A stretch of 64,000 nt of DNA from Flavobacterium sp. 5 (GCF_002813295.1 NZ_PHUE01000001.1:3968001-4032000), one strand, 5' to 3'; numbered from the stretch's first letter, positions 8,581 through 18,513 are shown. A program made the numbers and translations. Notes: a model not told the origin generated them from the sequence alone.

Positions 8581-9756
8581 ATGAAAAAGCACTTTATATA
8601 TTGGATACTTATCTTATTGCCTGTTTTTTCTTTTGGGCAAATAAAATCGCTTGAAGAAAATACTGGACAGCAACCATTGATCCCCACACCCAAATTAGCA
8701 TTGTTAAAAGATGTTGATATAATTTTTAATACCCGAATGGCTTTTGATAATTATTTTGTTGATGGAAATCATACGAATTCTCTTTTTTCTATGAATCAAT
8801 TTCGATTGGAAGTAAAAGGGAAGATTCATGACAAAATTTTCTTCAGATTTAGAAATAGATATACCAAAATTCCTGATCCAAATACTGCTGATAATATTAA
8901 TCGTTCTGTTGATATGGCATATTTGGTTTTTGATGTAACGCCTCAAGCAAAATTTAGTTTTGGAAAAATGATTGGTGATTGGGGAGGGTATGAACTTTTG
9001 ACCAATCCAATTGAAATATTATCCTATAATACAATCAATAATACTGCGGATAATTTTTTGGTAGGGGCTGCTTTTTCTTTTGCATTGGAAGACAAAAAAA
9101 ATATTTTCAATATTCAAGTGTTGAATTCCAGAACCAAAACATTTCAGGATCAATATGCAGCAAATTTGCCTTCAGGAATTGAATTGTCTGAAATGCCGCT
9201 TGTAGCAGTGGTTAATTGGAAAGGTCATTTGTTTGATAATAAATTGGAGACGACTTATAGTTACAGTTTTTTTAATGATGCTAAAAATGCCAAAGGAAAT
9301 TATGTGTCTTTGGGGAATAAATTCAAAGCCAACAAGTTAGTGCTGTATTATGATTTTCAGTATAGCAAAGAAGATTTGGATCGCAAGTTTATAGTTACTA
9401 ATATCATTAAGAGTAAGTATGCTTATGCCGCAGAAGATGTTAGTTATGTTGAAAACTGGATTAGAGCAGAGTATATGATTCGTCCAAAAGTAAATCTTTT
9501 GCTTACTATAATGAATAGTTGTGCGTATTGGAATGGAAATCCTGATACTAATCACAAAAGTAATTTATTGAAATCTTATGGTGTTATTCCAACAATAGAA
9601 TATTCTCCGTTTTCAGATATTAATTTGAAGTTTTACGCTGGTTATATTGCTAAGAAAAACAATTATTCTAATTATGCTCAGAACACATTCAATGCAGTTG
9701 ATGGAACAACAGGACAGATCAGTTTTGGTATAATTGCACCATTATTGGTTTTGTAA
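8581..9756 (+). CDS. Porin-like outer-membrane beta-barrel protein
   Basis: A signal peptide ends at VFSFGQ, with Gln as first mature residue, a common choice in Bacteroidota. I choose the ATG at 8581 rather than 8530 for this reason. The 391-residue protein is rich in alternating aromatic/polar strands such as FRLEVKGKIHDKIFFRFRNR and KLVLYYDFQYSKED, ending in a strand that closes with LLVL, as in phosphate-selective or generic Bacteroidota porins. It is probably cotranscribed with the carbonic anhydrase lipoprotein, so it may admit bicarbonate or another small anion; the substrate is not deducible from sequence. Confidence 0.75.
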   Translation: MKKHFIYWILILLPVFSFGQIKSLEENTGQQPLIPTPKLALLKDVDIIFNTRMAFDNYFVDGNHTNSLFSMNQFRLEVKGKIHDKIFFRFRNRYTKIPDPNTADNINRSVDMAYLVFDVTPQAKFSFGKMIGDWGGYELLTNPIEILSYNTINNTADNFLVGAAFSFALEDKKNIFNIQVLNSRTKTFQDQYAANLPSGIELSEMPLVAVVNWKGHLFDNKLETTYSYSFFNDAKNAKGNYVSLGNKFKANKLVLYYDFQYSKEDLDRKFIVTNIIKSKYAYAAEDVSYVENWIRAEYMIRPKVNLLLTIMNSCAYWNGNPDTNHKSNLLKSYGVIPTIEYSPFSDINLKFYAGYIAKKNNYSNYAQNTFNAVDGTTGQISFGIIAPLLVL

Positions 9757-9790
9757 TTTAATTAATAAATATTTTTGTTAATTCTAAATG

Positions 9791-9820
9791 AAAAAGCAAC
9801 TCAAACGAGTTGCTTTTTTT
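9791..9820. terminator. Bidirectional intrinsic terminator
   Basis: Stem 9791-9802 / 9807-9818 (AAAAAGCAACTC, loop AAAC) is a perfect 12-bp hairpin with T-runs on both strands. It sits between the convergent porin gene and the lipoprotein gene that ends at 9836 and can stop both. Confidence 0.9.
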
Positions 9821-9835
9821 GATTTGTAAAATTGT

Positions 9836-11020
9836 TTATTTTTTAAACTGATTGCGGGTAATAACCTCATTGATTTTGGCTTTCAAATCTTCGCCAGTGT
9901 CATAAACCATTTGTTCGCTAGTAGGGAATGGAACTGTTTTTTTGTCAAAATTACTATAATAATTATCGTCTGCAGCGCGTCGATCTCCTTTGTAAGTAGA
10001 GTAAATGTTTTCAAATACAAATTCGCTTGCAATTGGAAAAGATTCTAGTGGTTGATTTGTGTTTTTGTCAAAGTAGTCTACTTTGGCAGTAATTTGACAG
10101 GATTTAAATTGTTTAACTTCGTAAATTCTCACAGATGCATTGACAAGATTGTCTATCATTACCGGTTTTCCTTGTCTATCAACTACTACTTTTCCGTTTG
10201 TGTCAACTTGTTTTTTCTGCCCATCAACTATTTGACGTTCCTTTATAAACTCTCTTTCTTTTATTTGCTCAGGAGAAATAAAAATTGATTTAAAATTGAT
10301 GAGCATTCCGTAATCATATTGAGTGCCCTTTTGTTTTACACTATGATAAATAGTCCATTTGTCATTCAATTTATAGCTTTTAAAGTCTAGTAAATCATTT
10401 TGCAACTGAACAGGAATAATCATATTGGTTTCGTTTTGAGTATGTACAATTACAAAATCAGTTCCTTTGAATTGTGCCTCAGCCATGATTTTTGCAACAT
10501 CTTTATAGTTAGGATTTATTTTATCTAAATAAGCTAAATCATCATATACTCTGCGATAATTCATTTTGCTTTTGGTAAGCATTAAAGCTTTAGCATTGGT
10601 GTATAAATAGTTTGACAAGGCATTTTTACTACTAATAATCCCGTCGTTGTAATTGTCAAGAGGGAAAATTGCATCTCGTCCTTCTTTGATTAATTTTAGC
10701 GGAAGTAATGGTCTGATTTTTTCTTGACGATCATTTAGAGTCAAATAAGTATTGTATATTTTCTCCAGATTGTTTGGGTTATTTTCTTTGTTTAAAAAAC
10801 TGATGCTGTTTAGATCTCTCTCTTTAGCTTTAGCGAAAGCCTCCTCAAGCAAATAGATATAATCTTGCTTCCCTTTTTTGTCTTTGTTAGAACGTAAATT
10901 TGAAACAGCAATATCAATTGCGGCATCATAATTCCCAGAGGATAAATTGTTTTGGGTTTGTTTTACACCACAAGATGTAATTAGGGTAAAAAATGCAATT
11001 ATAAAAGTAATTTTTTTCAT
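9836..11020 (-). CDS. Unknown lipoprotein with helical repeats
   Basis: The frame is open from 11086, but the ATG at 11020 gives a clean lipoprotein signal (MKKITFIIAFFTLITSC), so I choose it; the product has 394 residues. The N-terminal half is helical and looks like degenerate TPR units (NYDAAIDIAVSNLRSNKDK, then AKERDLNS and later AKALMLTKSKMNYRRVYDD). The C-terminal half is beta-rich, with SVRIYEVKQFKSCQITAKV. It is probably a periplasm-facing membrane lipoprotein. I know no function. It is a single-gene unit between two terminators. Confidence 0.75.
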   Translation of the reverse strand: MKKITFIIAFFTLITSCGVKQTQNNLSSGNYDAAIDIAVSNLRSNKDKKGKQDYIYLLEEAFAKAKERDLNSISFLNKENNPNNLEKIYNTYLTLNDRQEKIRPLLPLKLIKEGRDAIFPLDNYNDGIISSKNALSNYLYTNAKALMLTKSKMNYRRVYDDLAYLDKINPNYKDVAKIMAEAQFKGTDFVIVHTQNETNMIIPVQLQNDLLDFKSYKLNDKWTIYHSVKQKGTQYDYGMLINFKSIFISPEQIKEREFIKERQIVDGQKKQVDTNGKVVVDRQGKPVMIDNLVNASVRIYEVKQFKSCQITAKVDYFDKNTNQPLESFPIASEFVFENIYSTYKGDRRAADDNYYSNFDKKTVPFPTSEQMVYDTGEDLKAKINEVITRNQFKK

Positions 11021-11112
11021 TTTATGGGGTAATGAATTATATGAATGGTAAGCTTTTAAAATAATTGTTGCAAACTTACTATTCATTTTAGAGTATTTGC
11101 TTAAAACGTGTC

Positions 11113-11144
11113 AAAAAAAAACCGACAAGTATAAATTGTCGGTT
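11113..11144 (-). terminator. Intrinsic terminator after fumarylacetoacetase
   Basis: On the minus strand AACCGACAA pairs with TTGTCGGTT around a seven-base loop and is followed by eight T residues, 19 bases after the stop of the fumarylacetoacetase gene. Confidence 0.9.
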
Positions 11145-11162
11145 TGTATAAAAAAAATGTTT

Positions 11163-12446
11163 TTATTGTCTTACAAATGGTGGTAGTAATTTACTAGAAC
11201 ATTCACCAAAACCAATACGCACTTGTCCGTTTTGACTGTATCCTTTCATTATTACAGTATCACCGTCGTTTATAAATTTACGTTCGCTACCGTCATTTAG
11301 ATGTATAGGATTTTTTCCGCCCCAACTCAATTCTAACATTGATCCATAACTATCTGGTGTAGGGCCTGAAATGGTCCCTGAGCCCATCATATCACCTGAA
11401 TTAACACGACATCCATTTGAGGTGTGATGTGCTAATTGTTGGCTCATAGTCCAATACATGTATTTAAAGTTGGTTCTTGAAACAACAGTTGGTTCAGTAT
11501 TTTCTGGAGCAATAGCTACCTCAAGATTAATATCGAATGTATGTTTTCCTTTTTGTTGTAAATAAGGAAAAGGTGTTGGTTCTTGCTTAGGTCCTTTGGT
11601 TCTAAAAGGTTCCAAGGCATCCATAGTGATGATCCAAGGAGAAATAGACGTAGCAAAATTTTTGGCTAGGAACGGACCTAGTGGTACATATTCCCATTTT
11701 TGAATGTCCCGAGCACTCCAGTCATTCATTAAAACCATTCCGAAAATATAATCTTCTGTTTCTGCAATAGGAATCGTTTCTCCCATAATGTTGCAATCTG
11801 TAGTGATGAACGCTGTTTCCAATTCAAAATCAACTGATCTCGATGGTCCGAAAACAGGAGAAGTTTCACCATTTGGCAGGATTTGTCCCATTGGTCTGTG
11901 TACTGGAATTCCTGATGGAATAATAGATGAGCTTCTTCCGTGATATCCTACTGGAACATGTAGCCAGTTTGGTAATAAAGCATTTTCGGGATCACGAAAC
12001 ATTTTACCTACATTGGTAGCATGTTCTCTACTGGAATAAAAATCAGTATAATCTCCTATTAGAACAGGAAGTTGCATTTCTACATCTTCCATGTTAAAAA
12101 TTACGATATTTATATGTTTTGGATTATCTCTTAATTCAGGATTTGTTGCATCAAAAATTTCGGCAATTCTATTTCGAACCAATCTCCATGTTTTTTGTCC
12201 ATCTGAAATAAAATCATTCAAGGTGTCTTGCATGAACATATCGTCAGTCAATTCGATACCTTCAAAATAATTTAATTGTTGTAAAGCACCTAAATCTATT
12301 GCGAAATCACCAATTCGAGTCCCTACTGTAACGATATTTTCTTTGGTAAGAAAAACTCCGAACGGAATGTTTTGAATAGGAAAGTCACTATCAGAAGGTA
12401 CTTCTAACCATGATTTTCTTGTAGTATCGTTTGCTGTTATTGGCAT
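11163..12446 (-). CDS. fahA: Fumarylacetoacetase
   Basis: This enzyme hydrolyses fumarylacetoacetate to fumarate and acetoacetate, the last step of tyrosine degradation. Visible family marks are NIPFGVFLTKEN at the N terminus, DFYSSREHATNVGKMFRD near residue 128, LPNWLHVPVGYHGRSSS near 150, the metal ligands in DFELETAF, and the NDWSARDIQKWEYVPLGPF stretch. I choose the ATG at 12446 (MPITANDTTRKSW), since the extra 12 residues from 12482 are low-complexity; this gives 427 residues, usual for the family. It is a single-gene unit divergent from glyA. Confidence 0.95.
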   Translation of the reverse strand: MPITANDTTRKSWLEVPSDSDFPIQNIPFGVFLTKENIVTVGTRIGDFAIDLGALQQLNYFEGIELTDDMFMQDTLNDFISDGQKTWRLVRNRIAEIFDATNPELRDNPKHINIVIFNMEDVEMQLPVLIGDYTDFYSSREHATNVGKMFRDPENALLPNWLHVPVGYHGRSSSIIPSGIPVHRPMGQILPNGETSPVFGPSRSVDFELETAFITTDCNIMGETIPIAETEDYIFGMVLMNDWSARDIQKWEYVPLGPFLAKNFATSISPWIITMDALEPFRTKGPKQEPTPFPYLQQKGKHTFDINLEVAIAPENTEPTVVSRTNFKYMYWTMSQQLAHHTSNGCRVNSGDMMGSGTISGPTPDSYGSMLELSWGGKNPIHLNDGSERKFINDGDTVIMKGYSQNGQVRIGFGECSSKLLPPFVRQ

Positions 12447-12498
12447 GATAATGTTATTGTTTGTTGAAAAATTACTTGTCAAATATATTATAATCTAA

Positions 12499-12528
12499 TT
12501 GTTTACCAAACGTTTTTTTGTATTTTTG
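12499..12528 (+). promoter_or_regulatory. glyA promoter
   Basis: TTG at 12499-12501, a 19-base spacer, and TATTTTTG at 12521-12528 are an exact match to the Bacteroidota sigma-A consensus, 26 bases before the glyA start. Confidence 0.8.
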
Positions 12529-12553
12529 CATCGAATTAACGAAAATCAAAGAA

Positions 12554-13828
12554 ATGCAACGCGACAAACAAATTTTTGACCTTATTTTAGAAGAACAAGA
12601 CAGACAAATTCACGGGCTAGAACTTATTGCTTCAGAGAATTTTGTAAGTGACGAAGTAATAGAAGCAGCTGGTTCTATTTTAACAAACAAATATGCTGAA
12701 GGATATCCTGGCAAAAGATACTATGGAGGTTGTGAAGTAGTGGATGTTGTTGAGCAAATTGCTATAGACAGAGCTAAAGAATTGTTTGGTGCTGAATATG
12801 CAAACGTTCAACCACACTCTGGTTCTCAGGCTAATGCTTCTGTATACCATGCTTGTTTGACTCCTGGGGATAAAATATTAGGATTCGATTTGTCTCACGG
12901 TGGTCACTTGACTCACGGTTCCCCTGTAAACTTTTCAGGACGTGTTTACAACCCGGTTTTCTACGGAGTAGATAAAGAAACTGGAAGATTAGATTATGAT
13001 AAAATTCAAGAAATAGCTACTAAAGAACAACCAAAATTAATTGTTGCAGGTGCTTCGGCATATTCTCGTGACATGGATTTTGAGCGTTTCAGAGTAATCG
13101 CTGATAGCGTTGGAGCAATTTTGATGGCTGATATTTCTCATCCAGCTGGGCTTATCGCAAAAGGTTTAATGAATGACCCAATTCCTCACTGTCATATCGT
13201 AACAACTACTACTCACAAAACATTGCGTGGGCCAAGAGGTGGTTTGATTTTGATGGGTAAAGATTTTGAAAATCCTTGGGGATTAAAAACTCCAAAAGGT
13301 GAAATCAGAATGATGTCTTCTTTATTAGACTTAGCTGTTTTTCCAGGAAATCAAGGTGGACCTTTGATGCATATTATTGCTGCTAAAGCTGTAGCTTTTG
13401 GAGAGGCTTTACAGGATGAGTTCTTTACTTATGCTATGCAATTGCAAAAAAATGCAAACGCAATGGCTGATGCTTTTGTAAAAAGAGGATACAATATTAT
13501 TTCTGGAGGTACAGACAATCACATGATGTTGATTGACCTTAGAAATAAAGGAATTTCTGGTAAAGAAGCTGAAAATGCTTTAGTAAAAGCAGAGATCACT
13601 GTAAATAAAAACATGGTTCCTTTTGATGATAAATCACCATTTGTAACTTCTGGTATTCGTGTGGGTACTGCGGCAATCACAACTCGTGGTCTTGTTGAAG
13701 AAGATATGGATACTATCGTTGATTTGATCGATAGAGTATTAACAGATCATACTAACGAAGACGTTATTGAAGCTGTAGCCAGTGAAGTTGACGAAATGAT
13801 GAGCGAAAGAGCTATTTTCGTTTTCTAA
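12554..13828 (+). CDS. glyA: Serine hydroxymethyltransferase
   Basis: The 424-residue PLP enzyme interconverts serine and glycine and loads tetrahydrofolate with one-carbon units. Diagnostic segments are [13 protein letters not shown] near residue 20, [17 protein letters not shown] near 50, [11 protein letters not shown] near 88, and [14 protein letters not shown] with the PLP lysine near 225. I choose the ATG at 12554 because the promoter -7 box ends at 12528, which leaves the alternative start at 12518 inside the promoter. A strong hairpin terminator follows. It is a single-gene unit, housekeeping. Confidence 0.97.
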   Translation: MQRDKQIFDLILEEQDRQIHGLELIASENFVSDEVIEAAGSILTNKYAEGYPGKRYYGGCEVVDVVEQIAIDRAKELFGAEYANVQPHSGSQANASVYHACLTPGDKILGFDLSHGGHLTHGSPVNFSGRVYNPVFYGVDKETGRLDYDKIQEIATKEQPKLIVAGASAYSRDMDFERFRVIADSVGAILMADISHPAGLIAKGLMNDPIPHCHIVTTTTHKTLRGPRGGLILMGKDFENPWGLKTPKGEIRMMSSLLDLAVFPGNQGGPLMHIIAAKAVAFGEALQDEFFTYAMQLQKNANAMADAFVKRGYNIISGGTDNHMMLIDLRNKGISGKEAENALVKAEITVNKNMVPFDDKSPFVTSGIRVGTAAITTRGLVEEDMDTIVDLIDRVLTDHTNEDVIEAVASEVDEMMSERAIFVF

Positions 13829-13851
13829 TAAAAATAATTTCAAAAGTTTTT

Positions 13852-13893
13852 AAAATCGAAAGTCAAAAATTTTATTTTGACTTTCGATTTTTG
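13852..13893 (+). terminator. Terminator after glyA
   Basis: A 17-bp perfect stem pairs 13852-13868 with 13875-13891 around a six-base loop. Its right arm ends in a T-run. The miaE frame is open from 13877, inside this stem, which argues for the later start at 13934. Confidence 0.75.
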
Positions 13894-13933
13894 CTTTATG
13901 ACTTTTGATTTTCTAACTTTTAGACTAAAAAAA

Positions 13934-14527
13934 ATGGGTGTATTACGATTACAACTGCCAACCGATCCTAGATGGGTAAATATTGTAGAGAAAAATATAG
14001 AAGAGATTCTTACTGATCATGCTTGGTGTGAGCAAAAAGCTGCTACTAATGCGATAACGATTATTACCAATAATTCGGAGCATCAGGATTTGGTAAAGGA
14101 TTTATTGGCTCTAGCCAAAGAAGAAATTGACCATTTTGAGCAAGTGCATAATATAATCATCAAGCGTGGATTGAAATTAGGTCGTGAGCGCAAAGATGAT
14201 TATGTAAATGAATTGTATTTGTATATGAAAAAAAGCGGTGATGGAAGCCGAGTTTCTGGTTTGGTTGAACGTTTATTATTTTCGGCTATGATTGAAGCTA
14301 GAAGCTGTGAGCGTTTTAAAGTTTTATCTGAAAATATTCAAGATGAAGAATTGGCAATTTTTTACAGAGAATTGATGGAAAGTGAAGCGGGACATTACAC
14401 AACATTCATAACGTATGCAAGAAAATATGGTGTTGGAATCGATGTAGAAAAGCGTTGGAGAGAATGGCTTGCTTACGAAGAATCTATCATTGCTAATTAC
14501 GGTAAAGGAGAAACAATTCACGGATAG
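13934..14527 (+). CDS. miaE: tRNA-(ms2io6A)-hydroxylase
   Basis: The 197-residue protein has the diiron-carboxylate ferritin-like fold of MiaE, which hydroxylates ms2i6A at position 37 of tRNAs reading U-starting codons. Iron ligands are visible as AKEEIDHFEQVH, IEARSCERF and ESEAGHYTTF. DHAWCEQKAA near residue 30 is also typical. I choose the ATG at 13934 (MGVLRLQLPTDPRW) because the longer frame starts within the preceding terminator. It stands alone between glyA and guaC, in the same direction. Confidence 0.9.
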   Translation: MGVLRLQLPTDPRWVNIVEKNIEEILTDHAWCEQKAATNAITIITNNSEHQDLVKDLLALAKEEIDHFEQVHNIIIKRGLKLGRERKDDYVNELYLYMKKSGDGSRVSGLVERLLFSAMIEARSCERFKVLSENIQDEELAIFYRELMESEAGHYTTFITYARKYGVGIDVEKRWREWLAYEESIIANYGKGETIHG

Positions 14528-14699
14528 ATTTTAGTACTCAGTGTTTAGGTGGCAGTTTTTAGTCTTTGAGAGGAACAGGCGCCATCACACTAAAATGAGT
14601 TTTTAGTTTAAATTCTAAAATCAATATCTGAAATTATATTTGTTGATAAAAGGATAATTAGTTTTTATGAGCTTTTAATGAGTTCGCTTTCAAAAATCT

Positions 14700-14707
14700 T
14701 ATATTTG
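14700..14707 (+). promoter_or_regulatory. -7 box of guaC
   Basis: TATATTTG fits TAnnTTTG and lies 22 bases before the guaC ATG. No clear TTG is seen at -33. Confidence 0.5.
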
Positions 14708-14729
14708 AAAGTAACCAAAATATAAAGCC

Positions 14730-15770
14730 ATGAGAATAGAAACTGATTTGAAGTTAGGGTTTAAAGATGTAATGATCAGACCCAAAAGATCCACTTTGAA
14801 AAGCAGATCCGAAGTCTCTTTGGAACAGAATTTTAAATTTTTGCACAGTACGTCTGTCTGGACTGGAATTCCAATTATGGCGGCCAATATGGATACAGTT
14901 GGGACTTTTGAAATGGCAACAGTTTTGGCCAAAGAGAAATTATTTACAGCAATCCATAAACATTATTCCCCTCAGGAATGGAATGATTTTCTGCAAAAAG
15001 TTTCTCCAGATTTTTATAATTATATCGCAATAAGTACAGGAACAGGAAAAGAAGATTCTGTAAAAATTGCTACTATTATAAAGGTAAATCCATTGATTCG
15101 ATTTATCTGCATTGATGTTGCCAATGGGTATTCAGAACACTTTGTTCAGTTTTTGAAGCAAACCCGCAAACAATACCCCGATAAAGTTATCATTGCTGGC
15201 AATGTCGTTACAGGCGAAATGGTTGAAGAACTTTTATTAGCCGGAGCCGATATTGTAAAAGTTGGAATAGGACCTGGTTCTGTTTGTACCACTCGTGTAA
15301 AAACGGGAGTTGGATATCCGCAGCTTTCTGCAATTATAGAATGTGCTGATGCTGCTCACGGTTTAGGAGGGCATATTATTAGCGATGGAGGCTGTTCGAC
15401 GCCTGGAGATGTTGCTAAAGCTTTTGGGGCAGGTTCAGATTTTGTGATGTTGGGAGGAATGCTAGCAGGACATACCGAAAGTGGGGGAGAACTAATCGAA
15501 ATTAGCGGGCAAAAATTCAAGCAATTTTACGGAATGAGTTCTACAACCGCAATGGATAAACATGTTGGTGGTGTTGCCGAATATAGAGCAAGCGAAGGAA
15601 AAACAGTTCAGGTCCCTTTTAAAGGTTTGGTTATAAATACCCTATTGGATATTTTAGGAGGTTTACGAAGTACGTGTACTTATGTCGGCGCTTCAAGATT
15701 AAAAGAACTAACTAAAAGAACCACATTTATAAGAGTAAGTGAACAAGAAAATCAGGTTTTTACCAAATAA
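14730..15770 (+). CDS. guaC: GMP reductase
   Basis: The 346-residue protein is an IMPDH/GMPR-type barrel. It opens with [17 protein letters not shown], has [17 protein letters not shown] near residue 50, and the catalytic loop [18 protein letters not shown] near 180, then [15 protein letters not shown] and [11 protein letters not shown] near 265. There is no CBS-domain insert, which distinguishes it from IMP dehydrogenase. It deaminates GMP to IMP with NADPH for purine salvage. It is followed after 17 bases by a GNAT gene that may be cotranscribed. Confidence 0.95.
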   Translation: MRIETDLKLGFKDVMIRPKRSTLKSRSEVSLEQNFKFLHSTSVWTGIPIMAANMDTVGTFEMATVLAKEKLFTAIHKHYSPQEWNDFLQKVSPDFYNYIAISTGTGKEDSVKIATIIKVNPLIRFICIDVANGYSEHFVQFLKQTRKQYPDKVIIAGNVVTGEMVEELLLAGADIVKVGIGPGSVCTTRVKTGVGYPQLSAIIECADAAHGLGGHIISDGGCSTPGDVAKAFGAGSDFVMLGGMLAGHTESGGELIEISGQKFKQFYGMSSTTAMDKHVGGVAEYRASEGKTVQVPFKGLVINTLLDILGGLRSTCTYVGASRLKELTKRTTFIRVSEQENQVFTK

Positions 15771-15787
15771 TTTTTTAAAAATAATAA

Positions 15788-16288
15788 ATGATTACAATTT
15801 TAGAAGCAACTAGCAACGATATTAAAACAATTCAGGATATAGTTTATACTACTTGGCCACTAACGTATGGTGAAATTTTATCTTTAGAGCAACTGCAATA
15901 CATGTTAGATTTGTTTTATTCTGAGGATGTTTTAAAGAAACAAATGGTTGAAAAAGAGCAACTGTTTTATTTGATTCAAGATGACAACGACTCAGTATTA
16001 GGGTTTATTGGAATTGAACATAATTATCAGAACAAGGCATTCACAAAAATTCATAAAATATATCTTTTAACAGAAACTCAAGGCAAAGGAATTGGAAAAT
16101 TAACTATTGAAACCATTGGAAAATTAGCGAGAGAAAATAAATCTACTTCACTTTTATTAAATGTAAATCGATTTAATAAAGCTTTACATTTCTATGAAAA
16201 AATTGGCTTTAAAGTTATTGATGAAGTTAATATCGAAATTGGAAATGGTTTTCTGATGGAGGATTATATTATGGAGAAACTAATTTAG
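15788..16288 (+). CDS. GNAT family N-acetyltransferase
   Basis: A 166-residue GNAT protein. The acetyl-CoA loop is visible as ETQGKGIGKLTIETIGKLA near residue 97, preceded by the strand KIHKIYLLT, and FYEKIGFKVIDEV near the C terminus is typical of the family. The substrate cannot be read from the sequence. It lies 17 bases downstream of guaC and probably shares its transcript, but there is no functional reason to link them. Confidence 0.85.
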   Translation: MITILEATSNDIKTIQDIVYTTWPLTYGEILSLEQLQYMLDLFYSEDVLKKQMVEKEQLFYLIQDDNDSVLGFIGIEHNYQNKAFTKIHKIYLLTETQGKGIGKLTIETIGKLARENKSTSLLLNVNRFNKALHFYEKIGFKVIDEVNIEIGNGFLMEDYIMEKLI

Positions 16289-16434
16289 TTGGTTTTAGAT
16301 ATAATAGATTTAGAATTATTTTTTATTTCAAATAGTGCAATTATTTTTTTGGCTTTTGATGAATTACTATTACTTGTAGTTTTATATATGACTTAGTTTT
16401 ACAATAAAAGTAAACTACTAATTAATAACCTACT

Positions 16435-18180
16435 ATGAAACCACATACTATTTATCGTTTATTTAAAAATTGTTATTTGCTTTTAGTAGCAACCTCATTG
16501 TTTTCTTGCTCAAAAGATAATGGTAACGAATCTGAAAGCACTCCAACACCAACACCAGAAGAAGTAATTGTAAAACCAATTGATCCAGGGGTTGCCAGTA
16601 CTGTTGGTTTCTTTTTAGATAATTGGAAAGCTAAAGTTTATGCTGCACCAGCATATACTGTTGCGACTTTACCTGCTTCAATATCTGCGACCGTTACCGT
16701 CGATGCATCAAAAATAATTGCTAAAGTTCCGACTTCAATTTTTGGACAGAATGCTAACAATTGGTCTGGAAAATTAAATGAGTCCAGTTTTGTAACCGAT
16801 ATGACAAATTTAGAACCACATATAGTAAGATTGCCAGGAGGAAGCGGCAGTGATTGTTATTTTTGGAATGCTGTAGATGCTGCCTCTCCAGGTGTTCCAG
16901 ATGGCTATATTGACAAGGATGGAAACAAACAAGGATTTACATTTGGTAAAACAAACGAAAATTGGAGACCTACTATAGATGATTATTATACAATGTTATC
17001 TAATACAAAAAATAGAGGAATTATAACTTGTAATTATGGTTATGCTAGATACGGTACAGGCAAAGACCCCGTAATGGATGCTGCTAAATTAGCTGCAGAT
17101 TGGGTAACTTATGATAATGGCAGAACAGAGTATTGGGAAATTGGGAATGAAAATTATGCTGATTGGGAAGCAGGATATCGTATTGATATTTCAAGAAATA
17201 AAGATGGACAGCCAGAGATTTTAACGGGAAAGCTTTATGCACAGCATTTTAAGGTGTTTGCAAGAGAAATGCGAAAAGCGGCCAAAGCAATTGGGAAAAT
17301 AATTAAAATTGGAGCTGTTATGCAGGAATCTCCAACTCAGTCTTATCAAGTTGAAAATACAAAGACTTGGAATGCTAAGATGTTGCCTGAAATTAATTCA
17401 GATTCGGAAACTGCTCCTGATTATTATATTGTACACAATTATATAACGCCTTACAACGAAAATTCTACAGCAGCAACCATTATTAAAGCTGCTTCTACAG
17501 TACCTTCAGAAATGATGACGTTTGTAAGTAATGAATTGAAAATTAATAATGCAGTTTCAAAACCTTTTGCATTTACAGAATGGAATATGTGGGCTAAAGA
17601 CCAGAAGCAACAGGTTTCAAACGTGAGTGGTCTTTTTGCAGTAATTGTGCAGGCTGAAGCTATAAAAAACAAATATGGATTAGCTGCCAGATGGGATCTA
17701 GCAAATGGATGGGATAATGGAAATGATCACGGACTATTTAGTAGAGGAGAACCTGGAATAGCAGATTGGACACCCAGACCCTCTTTTTATCATATGTATT
17801 TCTTTCAAAAGTATTTGGGAGATAAGTTGGTTCCAACTACAGTTTCAGGAAATCAAGACATTAAGGCTTATGGTTCTGTATATGATACAGGACAATCGAA
17901 TGTTACTTTGATAAATGCTTCTGCTACAGCTCAGAATGTAGAAATTAAGACTAAAAATATTTCAGTGGGATCCCGTTTTTACTGGTATACTTTATCTGGA
18001 GAAAGTGATAACGGAGAATTTTCTAGAAAAGTAAAAGTTAACGATCAGGGAACAACTAATATTGCCGGAGGGCCAAAGGATTATAAGACTATAAAGGCAA
18101 AATCTGCAACTACAGATAAAGGTATAAAAGTTACAATTCCTGCATGGTCAAGTGTATTTTTAGTCATTGATAAAAAATAA
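16435..18180 (+). CDS. GH51-like glycoside hydrolase lipoprotein
   Basis: A lipoprotein signal (LLLVATSLFSC) and a linker rich in Thr, Pro and Glu lead to a catalytic barrel and a C-terminal beta-domain, 581 residues in all. The acid/base glutamate is visible in YWEIGNENYADWE near residue 239 and the nucleophile in FTEWNMW near 382. HIVRLPGGSGSDCYFW near residue 135 is also typical of alpha-L-arabinofuranosidase-like GH51 relatives in clan A. It should be surface- or periplasm-attached and act on plant cell-wall chains. It stands alone with its own terminator, about 38 kb from the PUL. The exact family (GH51 or a sister) needs a profile search. Confidence 0.75.
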   Translation: MKPHTIYRLFKNCYLLLVATSLFSCSKDNGNESESTPTPTPEEVIVKPIDPGVASTVGFFLDNWKAKVYAAPAYTVATLPASISATVTVDASKIIAKVPTSIFGQNANNWSGKLNESSFVTDMTNLEPHIVRLPGGSGSDCYFWNAVDAASPGVPDGYIDKDGNKQGFTFGKTNENWRPTIDDYYTMLSNTKNRGIITCNYGYARYGTGKDPVMDAAKLAADWVTYDNGRTEYWEIGNENYADWEAGYRIDISRNKDGQPEILTGKLYAQHFKVFAREMRKAAKAIGKIIKIGAVMQESPTQSYQVENTKTWNAKMLPEINSDSETAPDYYIVHNYITPYNENSTAATIIKAASTVPSEMMTFVSNELKINNAVSKPFAFTEWNMWAKDQKQQVSNVSGLFAVIVQAEAIKNKYGLAARWDLANGWDNGNDHGLFSRGEPGIADWTPRPSFYHMYFFQKYLGDKLVPTTVSGNQDIKAYGSVYDTGQSNVTLINASATAQNVEIKTKNISVGSRFYWYTLSGESDNGEFSRKVKVNDQGTTNIAGGPKDYKTIKAKSATTDKGIKVTIPAWSSVFLVIDKK

Positions 18181-18237
18181 AAATTATATTTTTCTTCGAA
18201 TATAAAAGTAAAAGAAGTGATATAGTTAATTAAAAAT

Positions 18238-18270
18238 AAAAAACCGAAGCAAATGTGTTTCGGTTTTTTT
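18238..18270 (+). terminator. Terminator after GH51-like gene
   Basis: AAAACCGAA (to 18248) pairs with TTCGGTTTT (from 18259) around a ten-base loop and ends in seven T residues. Confidence 0.85.
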
Positions 18271-18301
18271 ATGCTGACAAGGAAGCAATATGTTTGTGTT
18301 T

Positions 18302-18370
18302 AGCCCTGATCGCTCAATTGCCTTTCCTTTTTTTCTTTAGAAAAGGAAAGATTTAGTGTAGAGCAGGATC
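18302..18370. repeat. Dispersed imperfect palindrome, copy A
   Basis: An imperfect palindrome AGCCCTGATCGCTC ... GAGCAGGATC whose 36-base core (18321-18356) matches the reverse complement of copy B near 53440-53475 at 31 of 36 positions. Two of the changed positions in each arm are compensatory, so the stem is kept. It fills most of the 333-bp gap 18181-18513, which otherwise holds only the terminator and AT-rich sequence. Confidence 0.75.
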
Positions 18371-18513
18371 AACGTTTCTAAATATTCCTAATGTTAATGC
18401 TACTGAAATTAAGTATTAAATTTAAGTTATAGTGTTGTTTTACAGGTGTGTAATTTGTTTTTTTTAGTAATTTTAAATATCACTTTTATTAAAAATTTTT
18501 AAATCAGAACATT

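Noticed and set aside
13857..13893. Start of miaE at 13877
   Set aside because: This start lies inside the glyA terminator stem; the ATG at 13934 gives the usual MiaE N terminus.
14528..14699. Possible small RNA between miaE and guaC
   Set aside because: The stretch contains only a weak GGCGCC-containing fold and no terminator; nothing distinguishes it from ordinary spacer.
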